The notes below the pieces were generated by a model, which saw only the letters and a program-made list of their open reading frames with translations, made no database searches and was not told the origin of the DNA. Positions 7,242-14,208 of a DNA stretch of 14,744 bases are shown one piece after another. The translations under genes and the position numbers were made by a program. The first letter of the stretch is position 1. Each line of letters starts with the position of its first letter. The stretch lies in NCBI GenBank assembly GCA_030638185.1, contig DAOWFD010000204.1, forward strand, positions 1-14,744. Reading direction: 5' to 3'. Source of the stretch: Candidatus Aegiribacteria sp. (GTDB lineage: Bacteria; Fermentibacterota; Fermentibacteria; Fermentibacterales; JCC-6).

Positions 7242-8414
7242 CTACTTCCCCCTGGCGGCTGTTTCTTTAATCAGTGCAGAGGCTATTACGCTGCGCTGTA
7301 TCTGATTCGTACCTTCGTAGATTTGTGTGATCTTGGCATCCCGCATCATTTTTTCAACAGGATACTCCTTCATGTAACCGTAACCGCCAAGAATCTGAAC
7401 CGCGTCCGTAGTAACCTTCATGGCTACATCACTGGCAAACACCTTTGCCATGGCGGATTCCTTCTCGTATTTTCTTTCCCCGGCGTCGATCATCCTTGCT
7501 GTACTGTACACAAGTGCCCTCGCAGCTTCAACCTGTGTCGCCATGTCGGCCAGCATGAACTGAATTCCCTGGAAAGAATCTATCCTCTTCCCGAATTGCA
7601 CCCTTTCAGAGGCATACTTTGCCGCTTCGTCAAGGGCCCCCTGAGCAATACCAACAGCCTGTGCTGCTACTCCAGGACGGGATGTGTTAAGGGTTTTCAT
7701 GGCCACTATGAATCCGTAGCCCTCCCTTGCGATGAGATTGGAAGCAGGGACCCGGCAATCCTCGAAAATCAATTCCATGGTCGATGATGCCCTGATGCCC
7801 ATCTTATCCTCTTTTTTGCCGTAGGTGAATCCTTCGGTACCCTCTTCAACGATGAAGGCGGAAAGCCCTCTGGCTCCTCTGGATGGATCGGTCTGGGCAA
7901 TAACTGTATAGATCTGAGCTTCACCGCCGTTCGTAATCCACTGCTTTGTTCCGTTGAGTACGTAACTGTCCCCATCTTTTACAGCCCTGGTCTTCACTCC
8001 TCCGGCATCGCTTCCGGCTTCAGACTCTGTGAGGGCGAAAGCTGCAAGCTTCGTGCCGGATGCAAGATCGGGAAGGTATTTTTTCTTCTGTTCATCGGAT
8101 CCTGATATAAGTATCGGCATGGCTCCCAGTGCGTTGGCTGCAAATGACACCGCAATACCTCCGCAGGCCTTGCTCAGTTCCTCAGTTGCCACGGCAAGAG
8201 CCATGGAACCGCCACCGAATATTTCAGCTGAGCCTCCGTACTCTTCAGGTATGTAAATCCCGAAAAGATCGCTGTCCGCCATAACCTTTATGATTTCACG
8301 GGGAAATCTGTTATTCTCATCAAGCTCCGCGCGGACAGGCAGTATATATTTGTTTGCTATCTCCGCGCAGAGTTCCTTTATATCATTCAACTCATCCGAA
8401 AGATAATAATTCAT
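7242..8414 (-). CDS. Acyl-CoA dehydrogenase, short-chain (butyryl-CoA dehydrogenase-like)
   Basis: The protein has 390 residues, standard for the family. It uses FAD to interconvert acyl-CoA and 2-enoyl-CoA and exchanges electrons with the ETF encoded next to it. Visible motifs: LTESEAGSDAGG (129-139) and the flavin/substrate motif WITNGG (159-164), the middle beta-domain, RVQFGKRIDSFQGIQ (271-285), ILGGYGYMKEYPVEKMMRDAK, and IYEGTNQIQR with Glu367 as the catalytic base at the position used by short-chain/butyryl-CoA dehydrogenases. The chain-length preference cannot be read with certainty; the clostridial type (Bcd) that works in the crotonyl-CoA to butyryl-CoA direction is a strong possibility given the bifurcating-type ETF. 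The start ATG 8412-8414 lies one base after the rnc stop, with AGAGGA nine bases upstream, so translation is probably coupled to rnc. Confidence 0.93.
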   Translation of the reverse strand: MNYYLSDELNDIKELCAEIANKYILPVRAELDENNRFPREIIKVMADSDLFGIYIPEEYGGSAEIFGGGSMALAVATEELSKACGGIAVSFAANALGAMPILISGSDEQKKKYLPDLASGTKLAAFALTESEAGSDAGGVKTRAVKDGDSYVLNGTKQWITNGGEAQIYTVIAQTDPSRGARGLSAFIVEEGTEGFTYGKKEDKMGIRASSTMELIFEDCRVPASNLIAREGYGFIVAMKTLNTSRPGVAAQAVGIAQGALDEAAKYASERVQFGKRIDSFQGIQFMLADMATQVEAARALVYSTARMIDAGERKYEKESAMAKVFASDVAMKVTTDAVQILGGYGYMKEYPVEKMMRDAKITQIYEGTNQIQRSVIASALIKETAARGK

Positions 8415-8415
8415 C

Positions 8416-9099
8416 TCAAACCATCCTCTCGAGTTTTTCCAATGCCTTTTCAGCAGCCTTCTCCCGGGCTGTTTTTCTGGTCAGTCCTGTACCGGTTCCA
8501 GCTTCCTTCCCGGCAATGCTTACGGTCACGGTGAAAATCGGACTGTGATCGGGTCCCTTCCTGCCGGTAATCCTGTATTCGGGAAGCCTCACGCCCTTTG
8601 CCTGGCAATACTCCTGAAGCTGACTCCGAGCATCGGGCAGAGGGCCGGTATCAATAGACAGTTCCAGTATCTCCCTTGTAATAAATTCCTTTGCCGACTG
8701 AAGTCCTGAGTCAATGTATATTGCACCAATCAGGGACTCAACAATATCTGCTGCTATGGATTCTACTGCGCTACCTGAACTTACGAAACCCCTTCCAACA
8801 TGAGCCAGCCTGTCAAGACCCATTCTTCTGCCGTGCGTAGACAGATTCCCCCTCTGAACGATCCTGATCTTCCGCCTTGTCAGATCCCCCTCCGATTCAT
8901 CCGGATATTCCGTCAGGAGATACTCCCTTGTTACAAGCTCCAGTACCGCGTCGCCCAGGAACTCCAGTCTTTCGTAATCCTTGCCGATACTGTCTTCGTT
9001 TATACAGGAGCTGTGGGTAAGGGCTATTTCAAGAAGATCGCTGTTACCAAAAACGTACTTGATAACCTCCTCAGCCTCAGACACCGGATGCCCGGTCAT
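8416..9099 (-). CDS. rnc: Ribonuclease III
   Basis: The protein has 227 residues, typical length. It cuts double-stranded RNA, maturing rRNA and processing some mRNAs. The N-terminal endonuclease domain has the signature ERLEFLGDAV (Glu43, Glu46, Asp50) and the second acidic pair Asp118/Glu121 in DIVESLIGAIYID; these match E38, E41, D45, D114 and E117 of the E. coli enzyme. A double-stranded RNA-binding domain (about residues 155-225) begins DARSQLQEYCQAKG and ends in TARKEKAAEKAL-like helix residues (TAREKAAEKALEKL). The start ATG 9097-9099 lies three bases after the fabF stop with AGGA nine bases upstream. rnc after the fab cluster is a common arrangement in Gram-positives and several other phyla. 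Confidence 0.96.
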   Translation of the reverse strand: MTGHPVSEAEEVIKYVFGNSDLLEIALTHSSCINEDSIGKDYERLEFLGDAVLELVTREYLLTEYPDESEGDLTRRKIRIVQRGNLSTHGRRMGLDRLAHVGRGFVSSGSAVESIAADIVESLIGAIYIDSGLQSAKEFITREILELSIDTGPLPDARSQLQEYCQAKGVRLPEYRITGRKGPDHSPIFTVTVSIAGKEAGTGTGLTRKTAREKAAEKALEKLERMV

Positions 9100-9102
9100 G
9101 TA

Positions 9103-10347
9103 TTACTTTCCTGAATACTTCTTCAGGGCAATCGTTACATTATGCCCGCCGAAACCCAGTGAATTGGAAAGGGCATACATGATATCAGCTTTCCTTGCTT
9201 TTCCGGGTACATAATCTAGGTCGCAGCCTTCGCCGGGATTCTGCAGAGTAGCGGTGGGAGGTAAAATGCCGTCCCTCAGCGCGAAAGCGGTGAATATCGC
9301 CTCCACAGCGCCGCCTGCTCCCAGCATATGTCCTGTAACTGATTTGGTTGACGAAACAGGTGTTTTCATAGCTTTCTCGGAGCCAAGTGCAGTTTTTATG
9401 GCCTCCGTCTCGTTTATGTCATTCAAAAAGGTGGATGTACCGTGAGCATTTATATAATCAATATCTTCCGGCTTTATCCCGGCATCCTTCATGGCAAGCT
9501 TCATGGACCTTGCGGAACCTTCCCCTTTTTCGGCTGGAGCAGTAATATGGTAAGCATCGCACGTCATGCCCGAACCCATGATCTCAGCAATAATATAAGC
9601 GCCCCTCTCAAGGGCATGTTCCATGTCCTCAAGCACCACGACAGCTCCGCCTTCGGATAGGACAAAACCGTCACGGTCACGATCAAAAGGCCTTGACGCG
9701 GTTTCAGGATCGTCGTTTCTCGTTGAGAGAGCCTTGAGCTGGCAGAACCCCCCTACGCCTGTAAGGGTCAGCGGGGCTTCAGACCCACCCGCAAGAATGG
9801 CATCAACCCTCCCCAGCTTGATCATATCCACCGCTATCGCAATGGCATGACCGCTGCTTGCACAGGCGGTTACAGTTGAAAAATTCAGTCCCTTTGCTCC
9901 TACATCAATTCCCACTCTTCCAGCGGCAATATTGCTTATCATCATAGGACAGAAGAAAGGACTGATCCTGTTTGCACCACGTTCCAGGGCGATTTTATGC
10001 TCGTGCTCGAGTGTTGTTATACCGCCAATGCCAGATCCTATGATAACACCGAGTCTTTCGGATTCTATACTATTTTCAATGCCCGAATCAGCATATGCTT
10101 CCCGGGCCGCTATCATGGCAAATTGCGTGTACCTGTCGATTCTTTTGGCCAGTTTCCTGTCAAAGAAATCCAGGGGATCGAAATCCTTCACTTCTCCGGC
10201 TATCTGACTTGTAAACTGCTCCGGATCAACAATGGTCATTCTCCGGATTCCACTTCTGCCGGACACAGCATTCTGCCAGTTTTCGGAAGCCGTTTTCCCG
10301 ATAGGGCCGATAACGCCGGCTCCGGTAATTACAACACGCTTTTCCAT
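9103..10347 (-). CDS. fabF: 3-oxoacyl-ACP synthase II (KAS II)
   Basis: The protein has 414 residues from ATG 10345-10347. That start is chosen because GAGGA lies eight bases upstream and the protein then begins MEKRVVITGAGVIGPIGK, the normal FabF start. An open extension of 30 codons further up runs through a hairpin and has no family resemblance. FabF condenses acyl-ACP with malonyl-ACP to elongate fatty acids. The catalytic triad is visible: Cys162 in TACASSGHA, His302 in NAHGTSTFLND, and His340 in STKSVTGHMLGA, with Lys335 before it. The C-terminal LSNSLGFGGHN is also standard. It is separated from acpP by 106 bases that contain a strong hairpin, the largest gap inside the fab run. Confidence 0.96.
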   Translation of the reverse strand: MEKRVVITGAGVIGPIGKTASENWQNAVSGRSGIRRMTIVDPEQFTSQIAGEVKDFDPLDFFDRKLAKRIDRYTQFAMIAAREAYADSGIENSIESERLGVIIGSGIGGITTLEHEHKIALERGANRISPFFCPMMISNIAAGRVGIDVGAKGLNFSTVTACASSGHAIAIAVDMIKLGRVDAILAGGSEAPLTLTGVGGFCQLKALSTRNDDPETASRPFDRDRDGFVLSEGGAVVVLEDMEHALERGAYIIAEIMGSGMTCDAYHITAPAEKGEGSARSMKLAMKDAGIKPEDIDYINAHGTSTFLNDINETEAIKTALGSEKAMKTPVSSTKSVTGHMLGAGGAVEAIFTAFALRDGILPPTATLQNPGEGCDLDYVPGKARKADIMYALSNSLGFGGHNVTIALKKYSGK

Positions 10348-10403
10348 AGAATAAATCCTCTGTCCTTTAGAAGCAGACGCTTCATAATCCATCTTTGCAG
10401 TAT

Positions 10404-10431
10404 CGCACCGCAGTATACTGACTGCGGTGCG
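10404..10431 (-). other. Strong hairpin in the acpP-fabF gap
   Basis: CGCACCGCAGT (10404-10414) pairs perfectly with ACTGCGGTGCG (10421-10431), an 11-bp GC-rich stem around a 6-base loop. Neither strand has a T-run after it, so it is not a standard terminator. It sits about 20 bases after the acpP stop and about 57 bases before the fabF start. In RNA it could act as an mRNA-stability end, an attenuator or an RNase III site; as DNA it could be an operator. The loop region contains the self-complementary CAGTATACTG. Confidence 0.75.
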
Positions 10432-10453
10432 TTCCATTTACTAGCATCAACAT

Positions 10454-10693
10454 CTACTGTTCGAGGTCTTTTTCCCTCAGATAGTTGACAACTTTACCAA
10501 CCGTGGTAAGTTTTGTTGCTTCTTCTTCATCAATGCGAAGCCCGAAGGCATCTTCAAAACCCATGATGAGTTCGTACTGATCAATGGAGTCAGCTCCAAG
10601 ATCTGTATCAAACTGTGCCTCCATTGTTACCTGCTCGGGCTTTACTCCAAGCTTGTCAATTATGATATCAGTTACACGGCTTTCAAGTGACAT
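10454..10693 (-). CDS. acpP: Acyl carrier protein
   Basis: The protein has 79 residues from ATG 10691-10693, preferred over an ATG two codons upstream because AAAGGA lies eight bases before it and only two bases before the upstream one. The acidic four-helix carrier carries growing acyl chains on a phosphopantetheine arm in fatty acid synthesis. The attachment Ser36 is in LGADSIDQYELIMGFED, a slight variant of the usual GADSLDTVELVM. The rest (EAQFDTDLGA, IDEEEATKLTTVGKVVNYL) matches ACP of FASII. It follows fabG by 15 bases and is followed by a hairpin that may help set its expected high mRNA level. Confidence 0.95.
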   Translation of the reverse strand: MSLESRVTDIIIDKLGVKPEQVTMEAQFDTDLGADSIDQYELIMGFEDAFGLRIDEEEATKLTTVGKVVNYLREKDLEQ

Positions 10694-10708
10694 ATTCATA
10701 TTCCTTTC

Positions 10709-11431
10709 TCACGTTGTCAATCCACCATCTACCGGAAGTACTACCCCGGTAATATAAGAAGAAATATCATCAAGTAGAAAATGTACCGCATCGGCGATAT
10801 TTTCAGGTTGACCCATTCTCTTCATAGGAACTCTGTTTGCATAATCTTCCCTGACTTTTTCAGAAAGCTCCCTGGTCATTTCCGTCTCGATAAATCCCGG
10901 AGCAACTGCGTTAACGCGGATATTTCTAGCGGCAAACTCCCGTGAAAGGGCTCTTGTGAGACCCAGAAGACCGGCTTTAGTCGATACGTAATTAACCTGT
11001 CCGGGTGCTCCGAGTAAAGCTACAACGGAAGAAATATTGACAATGGATCCTTCTTTCTGCCGGAGCATGCCACGGGAGAACGCCCTGCACATGAGGAAAG
11101 CGCCGGTGAGATTAACATTGAGGACAAGGTCCCAGTCATTCTTTTCCATTCGCATAATAAGGCCATCACGTGTAACACCCGCGTTGTTCACAAGCCCGAA
11201 TACAGGTCCCAGTTCCTTCTCGATCCTGCCGGTGGTTTCCCGCACCGCCCCCTCATCGGCAATATCAAGAACCCAGGGGCTGAAAGAGTCTCCAAGCTTA
11301 TCGGATGCCGTCATGAGATCATCCTCTAGAACATCGCAGCCTGCAACTGACCAACCGGATCTCACAAGCTTTTCAGAAATCGAATATCCGATACCCCTTG
11401 CGGCACCGGTAACCACAGCAAGTCTCTTCAT
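10709..11431 (-). CDS. fabG: 3-oxoacyl-ACP reductase
   Basis: The protein has 240 residues from ATG 11429-11431, with GGGGG about five bases upstream; a GTG one codon earlier is the alternative. It is an NADPH-dependent short-chain dehydrogenase that reduces 3-oxoacyl-ACP in each elongation round. It shows the nucleotide-binding TGAARGIG (8-15), NNAG (82-85), Asn107, the catalytic Ser135, Tyr148 and Lys152 (NYVSTKAG), and a C-terminus TGVVLPVDGG. The gene lies 22 bases after fabH. In many genomes fabD stands between these two genes; it is absent here. Confidence 0.95.
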   Translation of the reverse strand: MKRLAVVTGAARGIGYSISEKLVRSGWSVAGCDVLEDDLMTASDKLGDSFSPWVLDIADEGAVRETTGRIEKELGPVFGLVNNAGVTRDGLIMRMEKNDWDLVLNVNLTGAFLMCRAFSRGMLRQKEGSIVNISSVVALLGAPGQVNYVSTKAGLLGLTRALSREFAARNIRVNAVAPGFIETEMTRELSEKVREDYANRVPMKRMGQPENIADAVHFLLDDISSYITGVVLPVDGGLTT

Positions 11432-11453
11432 CACTACCCCCTACTACTTGTTC

Positions 11454-12437
11454 CTACCAGTGCAGTATCATTCCACCCCAGGTAAGCCCGGCACCGAATG
11501 CAGCGAGAACCACTGTACTTGATTCCTTTATCGTGTCATCTCTCACAGCTTCATCAAGGGCCATGGGAATGGAAGCTGCAGATGTATTGCCATATTTCTG
11601 GATATTTATATAAACCTGTTCAGGTTTAAGCTCAAGTGCCCTGGCGGTCGCGTCGATTATCCTCAGGTTCGCCTGGTGGGATACAAGAAGGTCAACGTCC
11701 TTCTTCTCCGTTCCATCCATTTTAAGGGCTTCCATGCATGAATCATGCATTGCCCTTACTGCGTGCTTGAAAATCCTCGAGCCGTTCATCTGAATAGTGT
11801 GCTCATTCTTTTCAACGGTTTCTCGCGTAGCCGGCTTCCTTGATCCTCCTGCAGGTTGCAGCAGGTGTTCGCCCAGGGAACCATCGCTCCCCCAATGATA
11901 ACCTCCCAGCCTTCCGCCGGGCCCCTCTGATGATACGGCAACCGCTCCCGCTCCGTCACCAAAAAGTATACAGCTTGATCTGTCTGTCCAGTTGGTGATC
12001 TTGGTCAGGCAGTCAGAGCCCACTACGATCGTCCTGTCCATCATTCCCGACTCAATGAATGCCTTTACCTGAATAAGTCCGTAAATAAAGGCGGTACACC
12101 CTGCTTCAAAATCGTAGGCAGGAATCTTTCCCATCCCGAGCCTGTCAGCCACCAGTGCCGCGGTTGAAGGAAAATAGTAATCAGGTGTAACAGTTCCTAC
12201 AATAATGCACTGAACATCCTCCGGCTTCCACCCCGCCATCTTCATGGCTTTTTCAACAGCCACGGTCACCAGATCGGAGGTTGCTGTTGATTCATCAGTT
12301 TTATGCCGCTCTTTTATGCCTGTCATTTTGGTAATCCACTCATCTGAAGTGTCGACCAACTTCTCAAGATCGGCATTCGTTACTACACCATCCGGGACCC
12401 CCAGCCCTGTTCCAACAATATAAGCGTTCCTGCTCAC
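11454..12437 (-). CDS. fabH: 3-oxoacyl-ACP synthase III (KAS III)
   Basis: The protein has 327 residues with a GTG start (12435-12437); GGAG lies five bases upstream. FabH starts fatty acid synthesis by condensing an acyl-CoA primer with malonyl-ACP. The catalytic triad is visible as Cys114 (FEAGCTAFIYGL), His254 (LVSHQANLRIID) and Asn284 (KYGNTSAASIP), and the N-terminal IVGTGLGVPDGVVTN and C-terminal FGAGLTWGGMIL are standard. Which primer (acetyl-CoA or branched/longer acyl-CoA) cannot be read from the sequence. It follows plsX by 13 bases. Confidence 0.95.
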   Translation of the reverse strand: MSRNAYIVGTGLGVPDGVVTNADLEKLVDTSDEWITKMTGIKERHKTDESTATSDLVTVAVEKAMKMAGWKPEDVQCIIVGTVTPDYYFPSTAALVADRLGMGKIPAYDFEAGCTAFIYGLIQVKAFIESGMMDRTIVVGSDCLTKITNWTDRSSCILFGDGAGAVAVSSEGPGGRLGGYHWGSDGSLGEHLLQPAGGSRKPATRETVEKNEHTIQMNGSRIFKHAVRAMHDSCMEALKMDGTEKKDVDLLVSHQANLRIIDATARALELKPEQVYINIQKYGNTSAASIPMALDEAVRDDTIKESSTVVLAAFGAGLTWGGMILHW

Positions 12438-12450
12438 CGTTTCTCCAATC

Positions 12451-13488
12451 TTATGTTATTGTACAACTGATCTCCTGCCGGATTTTGTCGCTGACCCCGC
12501 TTCGGTAAAAATCGCACGCGGCAACGATGGCGTTCTTTATCGCCTTGGCGGTACTGCTGCCGTGAGCTACTATTGCAACTCCGTTCAGACCTAGTAACGG
12601 AGCCCCCCCGTACTCGGCCGAATCCAGCCTTTCCCAGAGCTTTGAAAAGGAATGCCTCATCAGAAGATATCCGGCTCTGGAAGCCCAGTGGCGTTTCATC
12701 TCCAGGTAGAGTGATCCACCCACCAGATCGGCTATTGATTCAAAGGTCTTAAGAAGAATGTTACCAGCAAATCCATCGCTGACAACGACATCAGCTTCAC
12801 CTTTGAGTATACCGTCACCCTCTATATTCCCAAGGAAGTTCAGTCTGGAATCTTTCAGCATCCCGTAAACATCCTGAATTACTGGAGGTCCCTTGGTTCT
12901 TTCATGACCTACGTTCAACAGTGATATCCTGGGGTTTTCTATACCGAAAACACACTTCGAATAAGCCTCTCCCATAAGGGCAAACTGGAACAGCTGTTTT
13001 CCGTTACACCCGATATTGGCTCCTACATCCAGTACTACGATGGGGTTGTTCTGCGTTGGGATGGTGGCGGCTATAGCCGGCCTGGGAACGCCTTCTATTC
13101 TTCCAAGGGCAAAGAGACTGGCAGCCATCATGGCTCCCGTATTTCCTGGACTAACCATGGCCTGTACGAGGCCTTTCTTCTGAAGCCCCGCCATGACAAT
13201 CATGGAGCTGTCCGGTTTACTCTTGAGAGCTTCAGCGGGATGGTCATCCATGGTTATCACCTGGGAAGCGTGTTGTATGGTTATGGGTAGTTTAACCCCT
13301 TTACTTCGGGAAAGAAGCCTTGAGAGGATATCTCTGTCACCAACCAGCCTGATAGCCACATTTTCTGTGGTTGATCTACTGCAGTCTCTGAAAAACTCAA
13401 CCACCCCATGAACTACCACCGAAGGTCCATTATCCCCCCCCATGGCGTCCACGGCGATAGTGAGTGGTTCAGGCAACTGCGGAACCAT
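12451..13488 (-). CDS. plsX: Phosphate acyltransferase (acyl-ACP:phosphate)
   Basis: The protein has 345 residues, typical length. PlsX turns acyl-ACP into acyl-phosphate, the acyl donor for glycerol-3-phosphate acyltransferase PlsY, and so links FASII to phospholipid synthesis at the inner face of the membrane. The start reads TIAVDAMGGDNGP, the family signature. VSPGNTGAMMAAS, LDVGANIGC and VVSDGFAGNILLKTFE follow and are all strongly conserved. The RBS before ATG 13486-13488 is weak (CCGGACTGA). The gene is 30 bases after rpmF, as in many bacteria. Confidence 0.95.
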   Translation of the reverse strand: MVPQLPEPLTIAVDAMGGDNGPSVVVHGVVEFFRDCSRSTTENVAIRLVGDRDILSRLLSRSKGVKLPITIQHASQVITMDDHPAEALKSKPDSSMIVMAGLQKKGLVQAMVSPGNTGAMMAASLFALGRIEGVPRPAIAATIPTQNNPIVVLDVGANIGCNGKQLFQFALMGEAYSKCVFGIENPRISLLNVGHERTKGPPVIQDVYGMLKDSRLNFLGNIEGDGILKGEADVVVSDGFAGNILLKTFESIADLVGGSLYLEMKRHWASRAGYLLMRHSFSKLWERLDSAEYGGAPLLGLNGVAIVAHGSSTAKAIKNAIVAACDFYRSGVSDKIRQEISCTIT

Positions 13489-13518
13489 TCAGTCCGGATA
13501 GGATGAAATACAGAACGA

Positions 13519-13701
13519 TTACCCCTCTTCCGGTTCGATTACCTGTCTGCCATTGTAGAAACCGCAATGTCTGCATACCCTGTGCGGGATCCTCGGCTCA
13601 CCGCACTGGGGACAATTACTGGTAGATTTCTCCTTCAGTGCATCGTTTGCTCTCCGTTTATCTCTTCTTGTAGATGAGTGTCTTCTTTTTGGTACAGGCA
13701 T
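13519..13701 (-). CDS. rpmF: 50S ribosomal protein L32
   Basis: The protein has 60 residues and begins MPVPKRRHSSTRRDKRRA, the standard L32 start. It has a zinc-ribbon with CPQCG and CRHCG (two CxxC pairs, near residues 34-37 and 48-51). It is a structural protein of the large ribosomal subunit. An RBS (GAAGGA) lies just upstream of ATG 13699-13701. It opens the plsX-fab run and stands directly after the AT-rich region with palindromes. Confidence 0.95.
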   Translation of the reverse strand: MPVPKRRHSSTRRDKRRANDALKEKSTSNCPQCGEPRIPHRVCRHCGFYNGRQVIEPEEG

Positions 13702-13722
13702 AGTTCCTTCTCATTTCCTCTG

Positions 13723-13739
13723 ATGTCACCTAATGACAT
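13723..13739. promoter_or_regulatory. Perfect palindrome upstream of rpmF (candidate operator)
   Basis: ATGTCA (13723-13728) and TGACAT (13734-13739) form a perfect inverted repeat with a 5-base spacer (CCTAA). It sits 22 bases before the rpmF start, just downstream of the proposed promoter, where a repressor could block transcription. The regulator is unknown; a fatty-acid regulator is a guess from position. Confidence 0.5.
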
Positions 13740-13754
13740 TTTCTCATTGATTTA

Positions 13755-13783
13755 AAAATAATAATATTCAAGAATATACTCAA
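13755..13783 (-). promoter_or_regulatory. Candidate promoter for the rpmF-plsX-fab run with a palindrome in its spacer
   Basis: On the minus strand TTGAGT (complement of 13778-13783) and TATTTT (complement of 13755-13760) are 17 bases apart, a fair sigma-70-type arrangement. The perfect palindrome ATATTC-AA-GAATAT (13764-13777) fills the spacer. A TATAAT (complement of 13783-13788) just upstream is an alternative -10 but lacks a good -35. The upstream part overlaps the last codons of yceD. Confidence 0.4.
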
Positions 13784-14208
13784 TTATAACATATTCCGGC
13801 ACAGTCAGGATAACACAGCGGTTTGCCGGGGATTGACAGTAAGACTGCTTCCTGGACGGCATCAAATATGTCCAGCTCGCCTGATTTGGATATCACTTCC
13901 CTCTGTTCCTCGGATGCAGGATCGGGGCTCCAGGCGTATTCCCTGTAGATCTCCTCGATGATACTGAAGCGGGTGGGCTTAAGACATCGTGCACAGGGTG
14001 TGCGAAAATTCGCGTCAAGCCTGCCGCTGCACAGGACAGCTTCATCTTCAAGATCAACCATAAGATCCAGGGTGCCCTGACGATCGAACGGTTCCACACC
14101 TTCAATGTTCCATTCTATCTTCTCAAGGGGTATGGTGAAAACTCCCCTGTTTATACCCCGGGAAAGGCTCTTAAGGTCAATTACAAGTTTAACGGTATCG
14201 AGTTTCAT
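13780..14208 (-). CDS. YceD/DUF177-family protein, shortened at the C-terminus
   Basis: The protein has 142 residues; the family is usually about 165-180. DUF177/YceD proteins are encoded next to rpmF in most bacteria and are thought to act in 23S rRNA metabolism or ribosome assembly; the exact reaction is not known. The central CARCLKPT and the end KPLCYPDCAGICYN are family-like, but the usual closing C-P-x-C-G-x-N-L-N segment is missing because a TGA follows ICYN; the next codons hit another TGA within four. The start ATG 14206-14208 overlaps the stop of the phosphohexomutase gene by one base. The last codons overlap the proposed promoter of rpmF. Confidence 0.85.
   Translation of the reverse strand: MKLDTVKLVIDLKSLSRGINRGVFTIPLEKIEWNIEGVEPFDRQGTLDLMVDLEDEAVLCSGRLDANFRTPCARCLKPTRFSIIEEIYREYAWSPDPASEEQREVISKSGELDIFDAVQEAVLLSIPGKPLCYPDCAGICYN

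Noticed and set aside
6776..7787. Long open frames on the plus strand opposite etfB and acd
   Set aside because: They mirror strongly conserved minus-strand genes and show no recognisable domain or RBS.
10404..10431. Rho-independent terminator after acpP
   Set aside because: The stem is strong, but no T-run follows it on the minus strand (GATACTGCAAAG), so a standard terminator is not supported.
10348..10437. A longer FabF with 30 extra N-terminal residues
   Set aside because: The extension passes through the hairpin, has no RBS and no family similarity, while the inner ATG has a good RBS and gives the normal start.
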